Below are positions 16,767 to 24,629 of a stretch of 25,686 bases of DNA, piece by piece. This stretch comes from a virus. The position numbers were made by a program, and so were the translations under genes. The notes beneath the pieces are model-generated. The model ran no database searches and was not told where the DNA came from. It worked only from the letters and a program-made list of their open reading frames with translations. Numbering within the stretch: the first letter of the stretch is position 1; every line of letters begins with the position of its first letter. Location of the stretch: positions 1 through 25,686 of IMG/VR virus record IMGVR_UViG_3300009436_001082, one strand, 5' to 3'.

Positions 16767-17273
16767 TTATACTTTTCTTCGAGTGTCAGACTTTTTATCT
16801 TCTGAGTACTCGTACAATGCCCAGGGAGCATTATTAAAATGTAAAATACCTGCCCAACTAAACTCTAGTAAGGGCGGACGAAGTACAGTAAAAGGGTAGG
16901 ATATACCTTTTAGCCATAGCAATGAAGCAGTTCCTTTTCGTACTATTCTTTCTATCTTATGATACCTTAAAGGTAAGAATCTAGTCTTAGAATATATAAA
17001 TGGAGTACCATTATTATCTATAAAAGTACTCTTGGACTGCTTTATTACTCCTACCGGAGTTTCTATGCACTTTTTAAGTGTGTACAAGGAGTGGAAGGGA
17101 GTCTGTATCCTTCTAGCTCCCAGAGTCTTTCCAGACATATTTTTATCGTCTAAGATTTCGTTATCTAAGTACAACAAACCGTCAGATTGACTCCAGTTAC
17201 TAGATCCTATAGGGAATACAGGGAATACTACTTTATGAAGGTTAGAGTAAGTAACTACCATACTGTTTCTCAA
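16767..17273 (-). CDS. Conserved phage protein of unknown function between polA and phoH
   Basis: This gene encodes 168 residues from an ATG overlapping the end of the DNA polymerase gene by 32 bases; a second ATG at residue 5 would reduce the overlap to 20. Visible segments are SDGLLYLDNEILDDKNMSG, GARRIQTPFHSLYTLKKCI and a basic, aromatic C-terminal half ending in SDTRRKV. There is no recognised motif, signal peptide or membrane segment. It is rich in beta-prone residues. I recall similar LYLD...DDKNM.GKTLG proteins as unknowns in marine phages. Its place inside the replication operon suggests a DNA or RNA-related role, which is inference. Confidence 0.7.
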   Translation of the reverse strand: MRNSMVVTYSNLHKVVFPVFPIGSSNWSQSDGLLYLDNEILDDKNMSGKTLGARRIQTPFHSLYTLKKCIETPVGVIKQSKSTFIDNNGTPFIYSKTRFLPLRYHKIERIVRKGTASLLWLKGISYPFTVLRPPLLEFSWAGILHFNNAPWALYEYSEDKKSDTRRKV

Positions 17274-19521
17274 ATTTACCTAAAGAGTAGTCTTCATGCA
17301 CATCAAAGTCGCAGCCTACGGGGGCTCCTGGGATACTAACACCACGATCCATCTGGATAAACTGTCTTAGCTTATCGGAGTAGTGTTCTATCTCATCCTC
17401 GGGTACTTCAGCTAGAATAGAGTCATGAACAAGAGCAAAGATGCGAGCACCCATCTTGTTTACACGAATATACTCTGACATATCAATACCGCCTAGTAGA
17501 TTAATATCAGATGCAGGAGACTGTACTAAAAAGTTTAGTCCTGATCTAATACTATGACTCTTAATACCTTTGTCTTCTGAAGCAACATTAGGTAGTCTGC
17601 GTTTGCGACCAAAGTAACTATAGATAAATCCATTTACTTCTATTGACTTTTGATTCTGCTCTAACCATGCTTTGAGCTTATGGAAAGATTTGAAGTAATC
17701 GTCAATAACTTCTTGTGCTTCATTGCGACTAAAGGGCTTGCCCGAATCTGCTGTTACTTGCTGTGAAATCTTATTGGCTCCAGCGCCGTACATAATACCA
17801 AAGGTTACAGCTTTCGCCGCTTGTCTTTGCATTGGATATAGCTCTGCAACTTCTTCTGCTTCACAGGGTAGTCTAAATACTCTATGTGCAATGTTACTGT
17901 GGAAGTTACCGCCGGAACGGAATACATCCATCAGTGCTTCGTCCTTAGCTAGAACAGCGGCAACATATACCTCTGCTGTAGTTAAGTCCATTGCGACAAT
18001 CTTATTACCAGGAGCTGCTTTGATACAACCCTTAACAATAGGATTATCACGAGGTAACTGTTGCATATTTAACTTACCAGAAGACGACAAGCGACCACTG
18101 GTAGTTCCATGAAGATTGAAATTAGTACGCAGTCTGTTATCTCTATCAAGCTGCGGAATAATCTTATCTAAGTAAGTATTCTTGATTTTAGACTTCTGTC
18201 GTATCTCAAGGATGTGCTTGGGTACTGGATGTTTTCTACTTAGTTCTTCCAGAACTTCTGCATCAGTAGAGTTGGCACCTGTGCCAGTCTTCTTGCCTGT
18301 AGGCTGTAAGCCAATATAGTCAAAAAGAAGTGCACGAAGTTGTACTGTACTGTTTGCATTGAAGGGCTTACCCTGTGCAGCTTCAAACTTACTAATTTCT
18401 GGTACTTTGTAAAGTTCCTCGACAGCAACATCGATGTTGTCTTGCATAAGCTCCTGAGCAATAGACAAGCGTGATGGGTCAAACGGAACACCGTTATCCT
18501 GAGTAGTTAGAAGAAATCTAACACCAGGAATAAGAATATTATCGTATACCCACTTTAGCTTAGGGTTTTGCTTAATTTTTACAAATTTTTCAAACAGAGC
18601 AAAAGTACAGACAGCATCCATAGCTGCGTAAGTTTTCATAGTATCGAATGGAATCATGTCCCAAGTGAAACTTGCTTGGTTCAAACCATTAGCTCGCTTA
18701 TGTTGATCTATCCAATCATACATAGGCTTTTCGTAATCACCATAGGGTGTGAACTTAATAGCTAACTGCTTGAGGCCATGCCCACCAGGATTTTCATCAA
18801 TTAGATAATGCAGTAACATAGTATCTTCGAATTTAGGAAAAACGAAGTTAAAGTGATACTGGAAGAACGCTAAGTCGAACTTCGAGTTGTGGAAGATAAC
18901 TGTGCGATTTAGGAATAATTCGCGTAGCATATCTTCTATCTCTTCGTCAAAACACTCTGTGTCTATGTAGACCCCGCTGAGACCGTCATACGACATAGAG
19001 ATGCCGATAACGTGACCGTTACGAGGGTATAGACCAGTAGTCTCTGAGTCAAGAGCAATTAAGTCATGACCATCAAAATCTAGAGCACCTTGAATCCACT
19101 TCTTAGCTTCTTCAGTGTCTTGTATACCCCTAGCGATGGTTTCATCAATGATTATATCTTCTATCTCACCGTTGATATAGGCTATAATACTATCTTTGGA
19201 AGATTCCCAAGTCTTGCGAGCTTCTGGCTTGAAGGCAAGCATAGCTGGGTTAATCACAGGCAGGAATTTACCTTCTACTTTCTTACCAGAATATTCCGTG
19301 ACTGAGTTAATTTTTGTAAAGTATTTCAGTGCATCACTACCTACTAGGACAATCCAGTCATAGGCATCTGTATCTATAGTGATGTCACAGTCTTTTTTCA
19401 ATACTTTTTTAAGTGTAGGGTCGGAACACAGTTGATACTGATCAAACTGAAAAGCTCCTTCAAATTCTTTTTCAAAGTCTGTACGACTTGATTTAGTTTC
19501 TACTAATGCAACTTTAGGCAT
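17242..19521 (-). CDS. polA: Family A DNA polymerase with 3'-5' exonuclease
   Basis: This gene encodes 759 residues. It is the replicative polymerase of the phage. The N-terminal ~140 residues are unassigned. The proofreading domain shows Exo I Asp158/Glu160 (LDSETTG), Exo II Asp216 (NSKFD) and Exo III Tyr298/Asp302 (YAAMD). The polymerase domain shows TTSGRLSS, motif A Asp512 and Glu517 (MDLTTAE), the O-helix RQAAKAVTFGIMYG with Arg566, Lys570 and Phe574, and motif C His699-Asp700 (LVHDS). Phe574 corresponds to E. coli Pol I Phe762, a position used to group phage PolA enzymes. There is no 5' nuclease domain; a separate gene at 8524-9366 supplies it. It overlaps the primase gene by 8 bases. 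Confidence 0.96.
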   Translation of the reverse strand: MPKVALVETKSSRTDFEKEFEGAFQFDQYQLCSDPTLKKVLKKDCDITIDTDAYDWIVLVGSDALKYFTKINSVTEYSGKKVEGKFLPVINPAMLAFKPEARKTWESSKDSIIAYINGEIEDIIIDETIARGIQDTEEAKKWIQGALDFDGHDLIALDSETTGLYPRNGHVIGISMSYDGLSGVYIDTECFDEEIEDMLRELFLNRTVIFHNSKFDLAFFQYHFNFVFPKFEDTMLLHYLIDENPGGHGLKQLAIKFTPYGDYEKPMYDWIDQHKRANGLNQASFTWDMIPFDTMKTYAAMDAVCTFALFEKFVKIKQNPKLKWVYDNILIPGVRFLLTTQDNGVPFDPSRLSIAQELMQDNIDVAVEELYKVPEISKFEAAQGKPFNANSTVQLRALLFDYIGLQPTGKKTGTGANSTDAEVLEELSRKHPVPKHILEIRQKSKIKNTYLDKIIPQLDRDNRLRTNFNLHGTTSGRLSSSGKLNMQQLPRDNPIVKGCIKAAPGNKIVAMDLTTAEVYVAAVLAKDEALMDVFRSGGNFHSNIAHRVFRLPCEAEEVAELYPMQRQAAKAVTFGIMYGAGANKISQQVTADSGKPFSRNEAQEVIDDYFKSFHKLKAWLEQNQKSIEVNGFIYSYFGRKRRLPNVASEDKGIKSHSIRSGLNFLVQSPASDINLLGGIDMSEYIRVNKMGARIFALVHDSILAEVPEDEIEHYSDKLRQFIQMDRGVSIPGAPVGCDFDVHEDYSLGKFEKQYGSYLL

Positions 19522-20341
19522 ATAATTTTCTCTTTAGTCCAGTTACTTGAGATTGTGTAAGTGCTCCAGGGTCAGTGTCTTTTAGATTGACATTCCTAGA
19601 TATGAGACCAACTTTCTCGCACATTACCTTGATGTTTTGTGCAGCATTCTGACCTGCTTCGTCACCATCAAAGAAGATAGCTATCTTAGAACAGCCTTGC
19701 ATAGAAAGCATTCTTAGCTTATCTTCATTGATATTGTTTGTGCCGAAACAGCACACTGCATTTTCTAGTCCTTTATCATGTAGGTTGATTACATCATAAA
19801 TACCTTCTACTAGAATTATTTCTCCCAGTAGGGGAAATACCTGTGGAAACAAGGGCAGCTTTGCTCCTGGTGGTGTAAACTTGTACTTAGGAATACCATT
19901 AGCAGTATGCCTACCTTGAAAAGCTACTATCTTTCCAGAGATATTTCTAATAGGAAAGTTAATCCTACTAATATAATCTGAGTCTGTGTGTTCAAACGCT
20001 TCAAACTTTCTATAAGTTTTAGGCGTGATATTTCTCCAATTGCCTACATAAGGCATATGGTTGTGAGGGAAGGAGAGGCCGACAGACTCTGCTTTCTTCT
20101 CCTGAATTTTACGCTTCATTGTTTCTCTCTTGAGCTGAAATCCAGAGGCTGCTTCTCCAAAGAATGTAAACAAATTACCCTTGTAACCACAAGCAAAGCA
20201 ATTGAATCTACCATCAATCTGGTCAATTCTCATGCTAGGATTGCTGTCATCGTGCTCAGGATTCAAGCACTTGACAACAAAGTCTTTACCTTTAGGAGTA
20301 AAGGGTACTTGCTTCTGATTGAGTAATTCTTCTACGTTCAT
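19514..20341 (-). CDS. DNA primase (CHC2 zinc finger and Toprim)
   Basis: This gene encodes 275 residues. The N-terminal zinc-binding domain has Cys25, His30, Cys48 and Cys51 (CLNPEH ... FNCFAC). The Toprim core follows, with Glu179 (ILVEGIYD) and the DGDEAG motif (225-230). It makes RNA primers for lagging-strand synthesis. It is a stand-alone primase without a helicase domain, so it resembles the primase half of T7 gp4 or a trimmed DnaG; the helicase is encoded separately at 20704. Its ATG follows the stop of the 99-residue gene directly. The short interdomain part (about 65-130) is basic and may replace the usual RNA polymerase-like subdomain. Confidence 0.93.
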   Translation of the reverse strand: MNVEELLNQKQVPFTPKGKDFVVKCLNPEHDDSNPSMRIDQIDGRFNCFACGYKGNLFTFFGEAASGFQLKRETMKRKIQEKKAESVGLSFPHNHMPYVGNWRNITPKTYRKFEAFEHTDSDYISRINFPIRNISGKIVAFQGRHTANGIPKYKFTPPGAKLPLFPQVFPLLGEIILVEGIYDVINLHDKGLENAVCCFGTNNINEDKLRMLSMQGCSKIAIFFDGDEAGQNAAQNIKVMCEKVGLISRNVNLKDTDPGALTQSQVTGLKRKLYA

Positions 20342-20641
20342 TTACTTACCGATATGTGTGATGTCATCATTAGGAATAACCTGATATGTACCCTTGTTGT
20401 AAGGAATACTTATCGTATAATTACTACTAATATCTTTTTTGAACTCTCTGTCAGGGTCTGCTTGCATCTCTGATGCTCGTATAAATGGGGCAGACTTGTT
20501 GTTCTTCCATACAGGATCTTGAACAAATACACTGTCTGGTTTGAGTTTCATAGGAACAAAGGGTGGCTTGGCTCTTTTCTTGTACACGCGCTTCTTCCGT
20601 CTACCTGAAGTAGTGTGTGACATACTTCCATGAATAATCAT
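20342..20641 (-). CDS. Small basic protein of unknown function, first gene after promoter P2
   Basis: This gene encodes 99 residues from an ATG with a GAGGA site 5 bases upstream, 20 bases after the predicted transcription start of P2. The N-terminal 35 residues are very basic (SGRRKKRVYKKRAKPP), suggesting nucleic-acid binding. The rest is polar with a short beta-like end. There are no known motifs. An internal ATG (Met7) has its GGAAG too close to serve as the start. It is the leader gene of the primase-polymerase operon and abuts primase. Function unknown. Confidence 0.7.
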   Translation of the reverse strand: MIIHGSMSHTTSGRRKKRVYKKRAKPPFVPMKLKPDSVFVQDPVWKNNKSAPFIRASEMQADPDREFKKDISSNYTISIPYNKGTYQVIPNDDITHIGK

Positions 20642-20667
20642 ATGCTTCCTCGATTGTGAGAATGTAT

Positions 20668-20705
20668 ATTATACTCGATTCAGCTGGAAAAGTCAAGAAC
20701 TATTT
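20668..20705 (-). promoter_or_regulatory. Sigma70-type promoter P2
   Basis: On the - strand: AAATAGTTC, -35 TTGACT (20696-20691), 17-bp spacer, -10 TATAAT (20673-20668), predicted start near 20661. The upstream element overlaps the helicase stop codon. It drives the 99-residue gene, primase, polymerase, phoH and glyA. Confidence 0.87.
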
Positions 20706-22059
20706 AGAAGCTGACATCGTCAATATCTTCGTCTATCTTGTGCTCCGACGCTTCTCGCTGTGCGGGTGACATCGCAGACTCTGGGCCAATCTTCATTGTT
20801 TCCCAGTTCATTTTAGATGTAAAAGATAGCTGCGCGGCGGAACGCATTTTCATACAGTTAAACGTGATACAATTGTCTTCGTGCTCATACGCTTCTAGCG
20901 CATAGGCAGCGTCGGCTGCATCAAGAATACCTTTTGCAAAACGCGCTTCGCCGGTAGCATCCGTCTGATATGGCGAAATAACAGTACATTCATACTCTTG
21001 TGCCATACTCTTCAAAGCCTTGCTTACTTCTATTTGTTCTGTCCAATCATACTGTCCTGAACGAGATGGGATAGCGGAACGCTTCACTTGGTTAATGTAG
21101 TCTACTAGAATCACGCCAACATTGAGAGCTTTCACTTTCTTGTCCAATTCGGCCTTAATTTTTGCCAGAGTAAGGCCTGGATCATAAATTACATCTAACT
21201 GCTGAGTCGGGAGTAACTCAGTAGTAGTCGATAAGTTATGATGAAACTTCTCAAAGTCTCTGTGTTCTTTGTATTCCATTAAGCGGTCTTGACCATTCGT
21301 ATAACGATTAGCCCACCAACCCGCTACTTGTTCCCATTCAATTACACTAAGATTTTTAGTACGCAGACGAGAAAAAGGTATTCCCGTTGCAATAGAACAC
21401 ACTCTCTGAAGAATCGAACGACTATCCATCTCAATAGTGAAATACATAGCCGAACGACCACTCTCAAAGACAGTGTGAGCAATATTAGCACAGGTAAGAG
21501 ACTTACCAGCCCCGCGACGACCGCCAAGAAGAACAAGATCTCTGGGAGAGAACTGTATCTCGTAGTCGTACTCGGTGTTTAGACCGAGGGGCAGATATTT
21601 GCCAATCTCTTCATCATTTTCAAACAGTTGAATACGTTGCATACTCTCTGTAGGTAACTCTAGGTCGACTTTCTTTTCGACATCTAGAACGATTTGATGT
21701 AAGTGTGCTACTGACTCTTCCGCATCTTCAAAAGCTACAGAATTATCAATATAATCCTCAAGGGAATCTAAGATTTCCTTTTGGGTGTACTCGTTTTTGA
21801 GATACTGTAGCAACATAAATGCGTCTACGTCTACTTCTACGCTCTCGATTGCATATAGCTTTTCGACAGTCGCTGAGTCTCGTATCTCAAACTTCAAGTC
21901 TTCAAAGGTTGGTAGGTGGTGAAACTTGTCATAATGCCTATCAATTGTGTTAAACACAGTATGATACTCTGTAGGCAAATAATCCTTACGAACGGAACTC
22001 CAGGTTTCGAAATCCTGTAACGTAAGTACTTGCTTTATAAGCGCACTAGCAATATTCAA
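20704..22059 (-). CDS. dnaB: Replicative DNA helicase, DnaB family (T4 gp41-like)
   Basis: This gene encodes 451 residues from the TTG at 22059-22057, preferred because GGGAG lies 5 bases upstream; an in-frame TTG at 22071 adds 4 residues but has no ribosome binding site. The N-terminal ~140 residues are helical and match the primase-interacting domain of the family. The RecA core has Walker A GGRRGAGKS and Walker B VILVDYINQ, about residues 179-187 and 316-324 in this frame (183-191 and 320-328 from the longer start). Later SPYQTDATGEARFAKGILDAAD fits the DnaB sensor and arginine-finger region. It is the ring helicase of the fork, acting with the primase at 19514. It starts right after a terminator-like hairpin, so its expression may depend on readthrough. 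Confidence 0.93.
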   Translation of the reverse strand: MNIASALIKQVLTLQDFETWSSVRKDYLPTEYHTVFNTIDRHYDKFHHLPTFEDLKFEIRDSATVEKLYAIESVEVDVDAFMLLQYLKNEYTQKEILDSLEDYIDNSVAFEDAEESVAHLHQIVLDVEKKVDLELPTESMQRIQLFENDEEIGKYLPLGLNTEYDYEIQFSPRDLVLLGGRRGAGKSLTCANIAHTVFESGRSAMYFTIEMDSRSILQRVCSIATGIPFSRLRTKNLSVIEWEQVAGWWANRYTNGQDRLMEYKEHRDFEKFHHNLSTTTELLPTQQLDVIYDPGLTLAKIKAELDKKVKALNVGVILVDYINQVKRSAIPSRSGQYDWTEQIEVSKALKSMAQEYECTVISPYQTDATGEARFAKGILDAADAAYALEAYEHEDNCITFNCMKMRSAAQLSFTSKMNWETMKIGPESAMSPAQREASEHKIDEDIDDVSF

Positions 22060-22077
22060 AGTAACTCCCAACCAACC

Positions 22078-22114
22078 AAAAAGTAGTAGCTATCTGGCAA
22101 AAGATAACTACTAC
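22078..22114 (-). terminator. Intrinsic terminator or attenuator in front of the helicase
   Basis: On the - strand a 13-bp stem (GTAGTAGTTATCT / AGATAGCTACTAC, one G-U pair) with a TTTGCC loop is followed by T5. It lies between the stop of the HTH-repeat gene (22133) and the helicase start (22059). No promoter fits between hairpin and helicase, so partial termination or RNA processing is likely. Confidence 0.75.
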
Positions 22115-22132
22115 CAACTTATTTACGAAAGA

Positions 22133-22858
22133 TTAGCCTGCGGCTTTTTCTTTCTTCGCAGCACCATCATAGTCTGAAGCAACCAAACCACGACGAGTCA
22201 ACATAGTTTTAACACCACGTGCAGTCTTACCAATAGACTCTGCAATAGCTTCTACTGTCATGCTTGAGATATCACCCAAGTCTGCCAATGGATCTTCTTT
22301 TGCAGAACCTTTTGTATGTTCCTGACGAGGGATACCGTCAATGTCACCAGAACGAAGTAGGCTAAGAGCCTTGCCACGTACTGAGTTTACACTGCGGTCT
22401 AGCGCGTCTGCGATTTGCTCAACGAAAGCACCATCATTAACCATAGAAACAAAAGTTTCCTCTTCTTCTGGGCTGTAGGTACGAACGGCTTCAACTTTAG
22501 GAGCAGGCTTGACATGATCGGTCAGTTCCATAGAAAGAATCTTTCCTTGGATTGACTTAGCAGAGAAAGCGCCTGATTCAAAGTTATCAGCGATTTGAGC
22601 ATAAGTATATTCGCCACTGTTATCAGACACGAATGTCTGTAGAGTAGCTTCTTGTGCTTCCGTAAAAGCACGAGCAGATGAAGCAGAGGCAAGCTCTACG
22701 TCATGACCCATCTTACGCAGTTTACTAGAAACTGAGCGAGTTGAGGTTTCAAGCTGTTCTGCGGCTTCTGCAACAGTTGCTTGGGAAATAGGGGATTCGT
22801 TACCTACAAAGCTAGTAAGCTGTTCAGTACGTTCGTCGGTCCACTTTGGCAATGCCAT
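22133..22858 (-). CDS. Protein with four HTH-like repeats, GcrA/Myb-like, putative DNA-binding regulator
   Basis: This gene encodes 241 residues with a GGAGA site in the end of the ligase gene 2 bases upstream. Four related helical segments are visible at about 5-52, 64-113, 128-170 and 190-230. Each has a start such as PKWTDERTEQL or SPEEEETFV, then an AxxIAexL helix and a turn leading to a recognition-type helix (TRSVSSKLRKMG, AKSIQGKILSM, VNSVRGKALSL, ARGVKTMLTRRG). The first repeat resembles the WTDER..L start of GcrA-type HTH domains. This suggests a multivalent DNA-binding protein, perhaps a transcription regulator or DNA-organising protein. The tail is basic (GAAKKEKAAG). The same fold recurs in the partial gene at the right edge. 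Function is inference. Confidence 0.75.
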   Translation of the reverse strand: MALPKWTDERTEQLTSFVGNESPISQATVAEAAEQLETSTRSVSSKLRKMGHDVELASASSARAFTEAQEATLQTFVSDNSGEYTYAQIADNFESGAFSAKSIQGKILSMELTDHVKPAPKVEAVRTYSPEEEETFVSMVNDGAFVEQIADALDRSVNSVRGKALSLLRSGDIDGIPRQEHTKGSAKEDPLADLGDISSMTVEAIAESIGKTARGVKTMLTRRGLVASDYDGAAKKEKAAG

Positions 22859-22860
22859 AT

Positions 22861-23604
22861 TTAATCTCCAATAAAATCTTTTAGATTTTCAATAATAGTT
22901 ACACCAGATTCTCTGGCTTTAGTTGTTTTTGCTGACTCTACTCCGCTCTCATTTATGAGAATTGTTACCTCTTTGGTCAGGGAGCCTACGACTCTGTATC
23001 CTGCATCTGATAGTACTTTAGTTGCGTCAGCTTTAGTTTTGAAACTCTTCAACCTACCACTAATACATACTACACCTTTATCTGCTACTAACACATTCCT
23101 ATTAAATCTAAGGGAATGAGGCAGAAATACAGGGTAGTCGCACATATATAGAGCATCCAACAAAGACTCAGTAGCCTTGGGGCCGAGACCTGCTTTCTGA
23201 CAACTTTCTTGCGTTATATCTAAAATGTCTTCACACACTGCAGAAAGTTTCTCAGAAGCTGTCTTGCCGATCAAAGGAATACTAAGTGCTGGCAACACTA
23301 TATTGAGTGGGGCGTCGATAGAGTTTTCTATTTCGTTATACAATTTCTCGGCTAGTTTCTCAGAGCTAAGAGCACACTGTATATCTACAAGGGTTAACTC
23401 GTAGATATCGAAGATGCTGTTAAGGTTGAGTTTTTCAATAGCTGCGGGTCCAAGACCTTTGATCTTCAAGGTCTTTGCGAAGTGTTCTACTTTCTTTCTT
23501 GACTGGCTATCGCAAGACATATTGCGGCAGTAAAGAAGGTGGTTAATCCACTCAAGGTCAGAATTGCAACTTGGGCAACTCGTGGGGGCTTGAATTGAAA
23601 ACAC
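22861..23604 (-). CDS. NAD-dependent DNA ligase, C-terminal half (zinc finger, HhH, BRCT)
   Basis: This gene encodes 247 residues from a GTG with a GAGGAG site 8 bases upstream, in a transcript from promoter P3. The layout matches the C-terminal part of LigA: a four-Cys zinc finger (Cys10, Cys13, Cys26, Cys31), helix-hairpin-helix repeats (IKGLGPAAIEKL; IPLIGKTASEKL; AGLGPKATESLL) and a BRCT domain from about residue 172 (VVCISGRLKSFKTKADATKVL). These parts bind and encircle nicked DNA. The catalytic half is the separate gene upstream at 23685, 80 bases away. A comparable two-gene ligase is known in T5-like phages. It is not a frameshift artefact: each half has its own promoter, start and ribosome binding site. 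Confidence 0.9.
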   Translation of the reverse strand: MFSIQAPTSCPSCNSDLEWINHLLYCRNMSCDSQSRKKVEHFAKTLKIKGLGPAAIEKLNLNSIFDIYELTLVDIQCALSSEKLAEKLYNEIENSIDAPLNIVLPALSIPLIGKTASEKLSAVCEDILDITQESCQKAGLGPKATESLLDALYMCDYPVFLPHSLRFNRNVLVADKGVVCISGRLKSFKTKADATKVLSDAGYRVVGSLTKEVTILINESGVESAKTTKARESGVTIIENLKDFIGD

Positions 23605-23633
23605 TAATTAGACTCCTCTGAAATTGAACATAT

Positions 23634-23671
23634 ATTATACGAGATTTTAAGGTTCTTGTCAAGAACTATTT
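23634..23671 (-). promoter_or_regulatory. Sigma70-type promoter P3
   Basis: On the - strand: AAATAGTTC, -35 TTGACA (23662-23657), 17-bp spacer, -10 TATAAT (23639-23634), predicted start near 23627. It lies between the two ligase halves and drives the C-terminal half and the HTH-repeat gene. The stretch from -10 onward (TATAATATATGTTC) is identical to P1. Confidence 0.9.
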
Positions 23672-23684
23672 TTTCTCAGTCTAC

Positions 23685-24605
23685 CTAAATATTTACGCGT
23701 CGGACAACCCTAGGTATAATTTCTCCACTACGAATAACTTCTACGTCACATCCGATCTCTAACTCTAGTTCACGAATATACTCAATGTTATGTAGCGTAG
23801 CCCTAGCGACTTCCGCGTCTCCTATAATGACAGGCTGTAGAATTGCTACAGGGCTTACGACCCCGCTCTTGCCTACTTGCCATTTGACATCTAGTAGTTT
23901 TGTTACTACTCCATCCTTCTGCTCTTTGAGAGCAAAGGCACCTCTAGGGTGGTGAGCAGTAGTACCTTTAGCATAGTAGTCAACAACATTATCTATTCGG
24001 AAAACTTCTCCATCAGTAGGATATTTGTCATCTTCTACATCTATAACAGTAGTAAAGCCGTGGTGATTAAGATACTCCATAGTCTTATGCCAGTAGGTAA
24101 AAAGATTAGGAGTCATATCATACGCCACAAAAGTCACATCCCTACTAAGAAACTCATCCTGATCTTTGAGGTTGAGTGCACCACTTGCGTAGTTTCTAGA
24201 GTTAGGGATAGACTTAGGAGAAACTACCTCCCCTGTAATCTGAACAGTTTCATCAATGTCGATTCTCTCTGGGACAAGATGTTGCAATTTATCAGTGATA
24301 TCTCTACCAATCTTGCCATCACCACGGGTTAGACCCATGACGAGTTTGCCAGATACATATAGAATGGATACTGCTGCACCGTCCAACTTCGGGGAGGAAG
24401 TATAGATACCCAGATCAGGGGCATCATCAAGGGAAAAGAATTTTTGCAACGAGTACATCTGATACATATGTGGAGTGCCATCAGTAATAGTATGGCCTAC
24501 ATTATCATATCCAAAGATACCAGCTAGCTTATCAAACTCTTCGTCTGATAGTATAGGTGTACCTTCGTAGTATTGATGTGCTGCGTGTGTCAAAAATTCT
24601 TTCAT
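23685..24605 (-). CDS. NAD-dependent DNA ligase, N-terminal half (adenylation and OB domains)
   Basis: This gene encodes 306 residues from an ATG with a GAGGG site 5 bases upstream. The N-terminus (HQYYEGTPILSDEEFDKL) matches the NMN-binding Ia domain. The adenylation domain has KLDG with Lys73 as the nucleotidyl-lysine, Arg94 (TRGDG), Glu126 (TGEVVS), and Lys227 (ALKEQ), probably the counterpart of E. coli Lys314. The usual DGVVIK motif reads DGEVFR, so Arg203 replaces the family lysine (Lys290 in E. coli); I believe this also occurs in some phage split ligases. The OB fold follows (VGKSGVVSPVAILQPV ... SGEIIPRV) and the protein ends there. It needs the partner half at 22861 for zinc, HhH and BRCT functions. 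Promoter P4 lies directly upstream. Confidence 0.92.
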   Translation of the reverse strand: MKEFLTHAAHQYYEGTPILSDEEFDKLAGIFGYDNVGHTITDGTPHMYQMYSLQKFFSLDDAPDLGIYTSSPKLDGAAVSILYVSGKLVMGLTRGDGKIGRDITDKLQHLVPERIDIDETVQITGEVVSPKSIPNSRNYASGALNLKDQDEFLSRDVTFVAYDMTPNLFTYWHKTMEYLNHHGFTTVIDVEDDKYPTDGEVFRIDNVVDYYAKGTTAHHPRGAFALKEQKDGVVTKLLDVKWQVGKSGVVSPVAILQPVIIGDAEVARATLHNIEYIRELELEIGCDVEVIRSGEIIPRVVRRVNI

Positions 24606-24629
24606 ATTACCCTCAATTCAATACATACT

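Noticed and set aside
22861-24605. Ligase split as a frameshift in one gene
   Set aside because: 80 bases containing a consensus promoter, a ribosome binding site and a new GTG start separate the halves, and the break coincides with a domain boundary.
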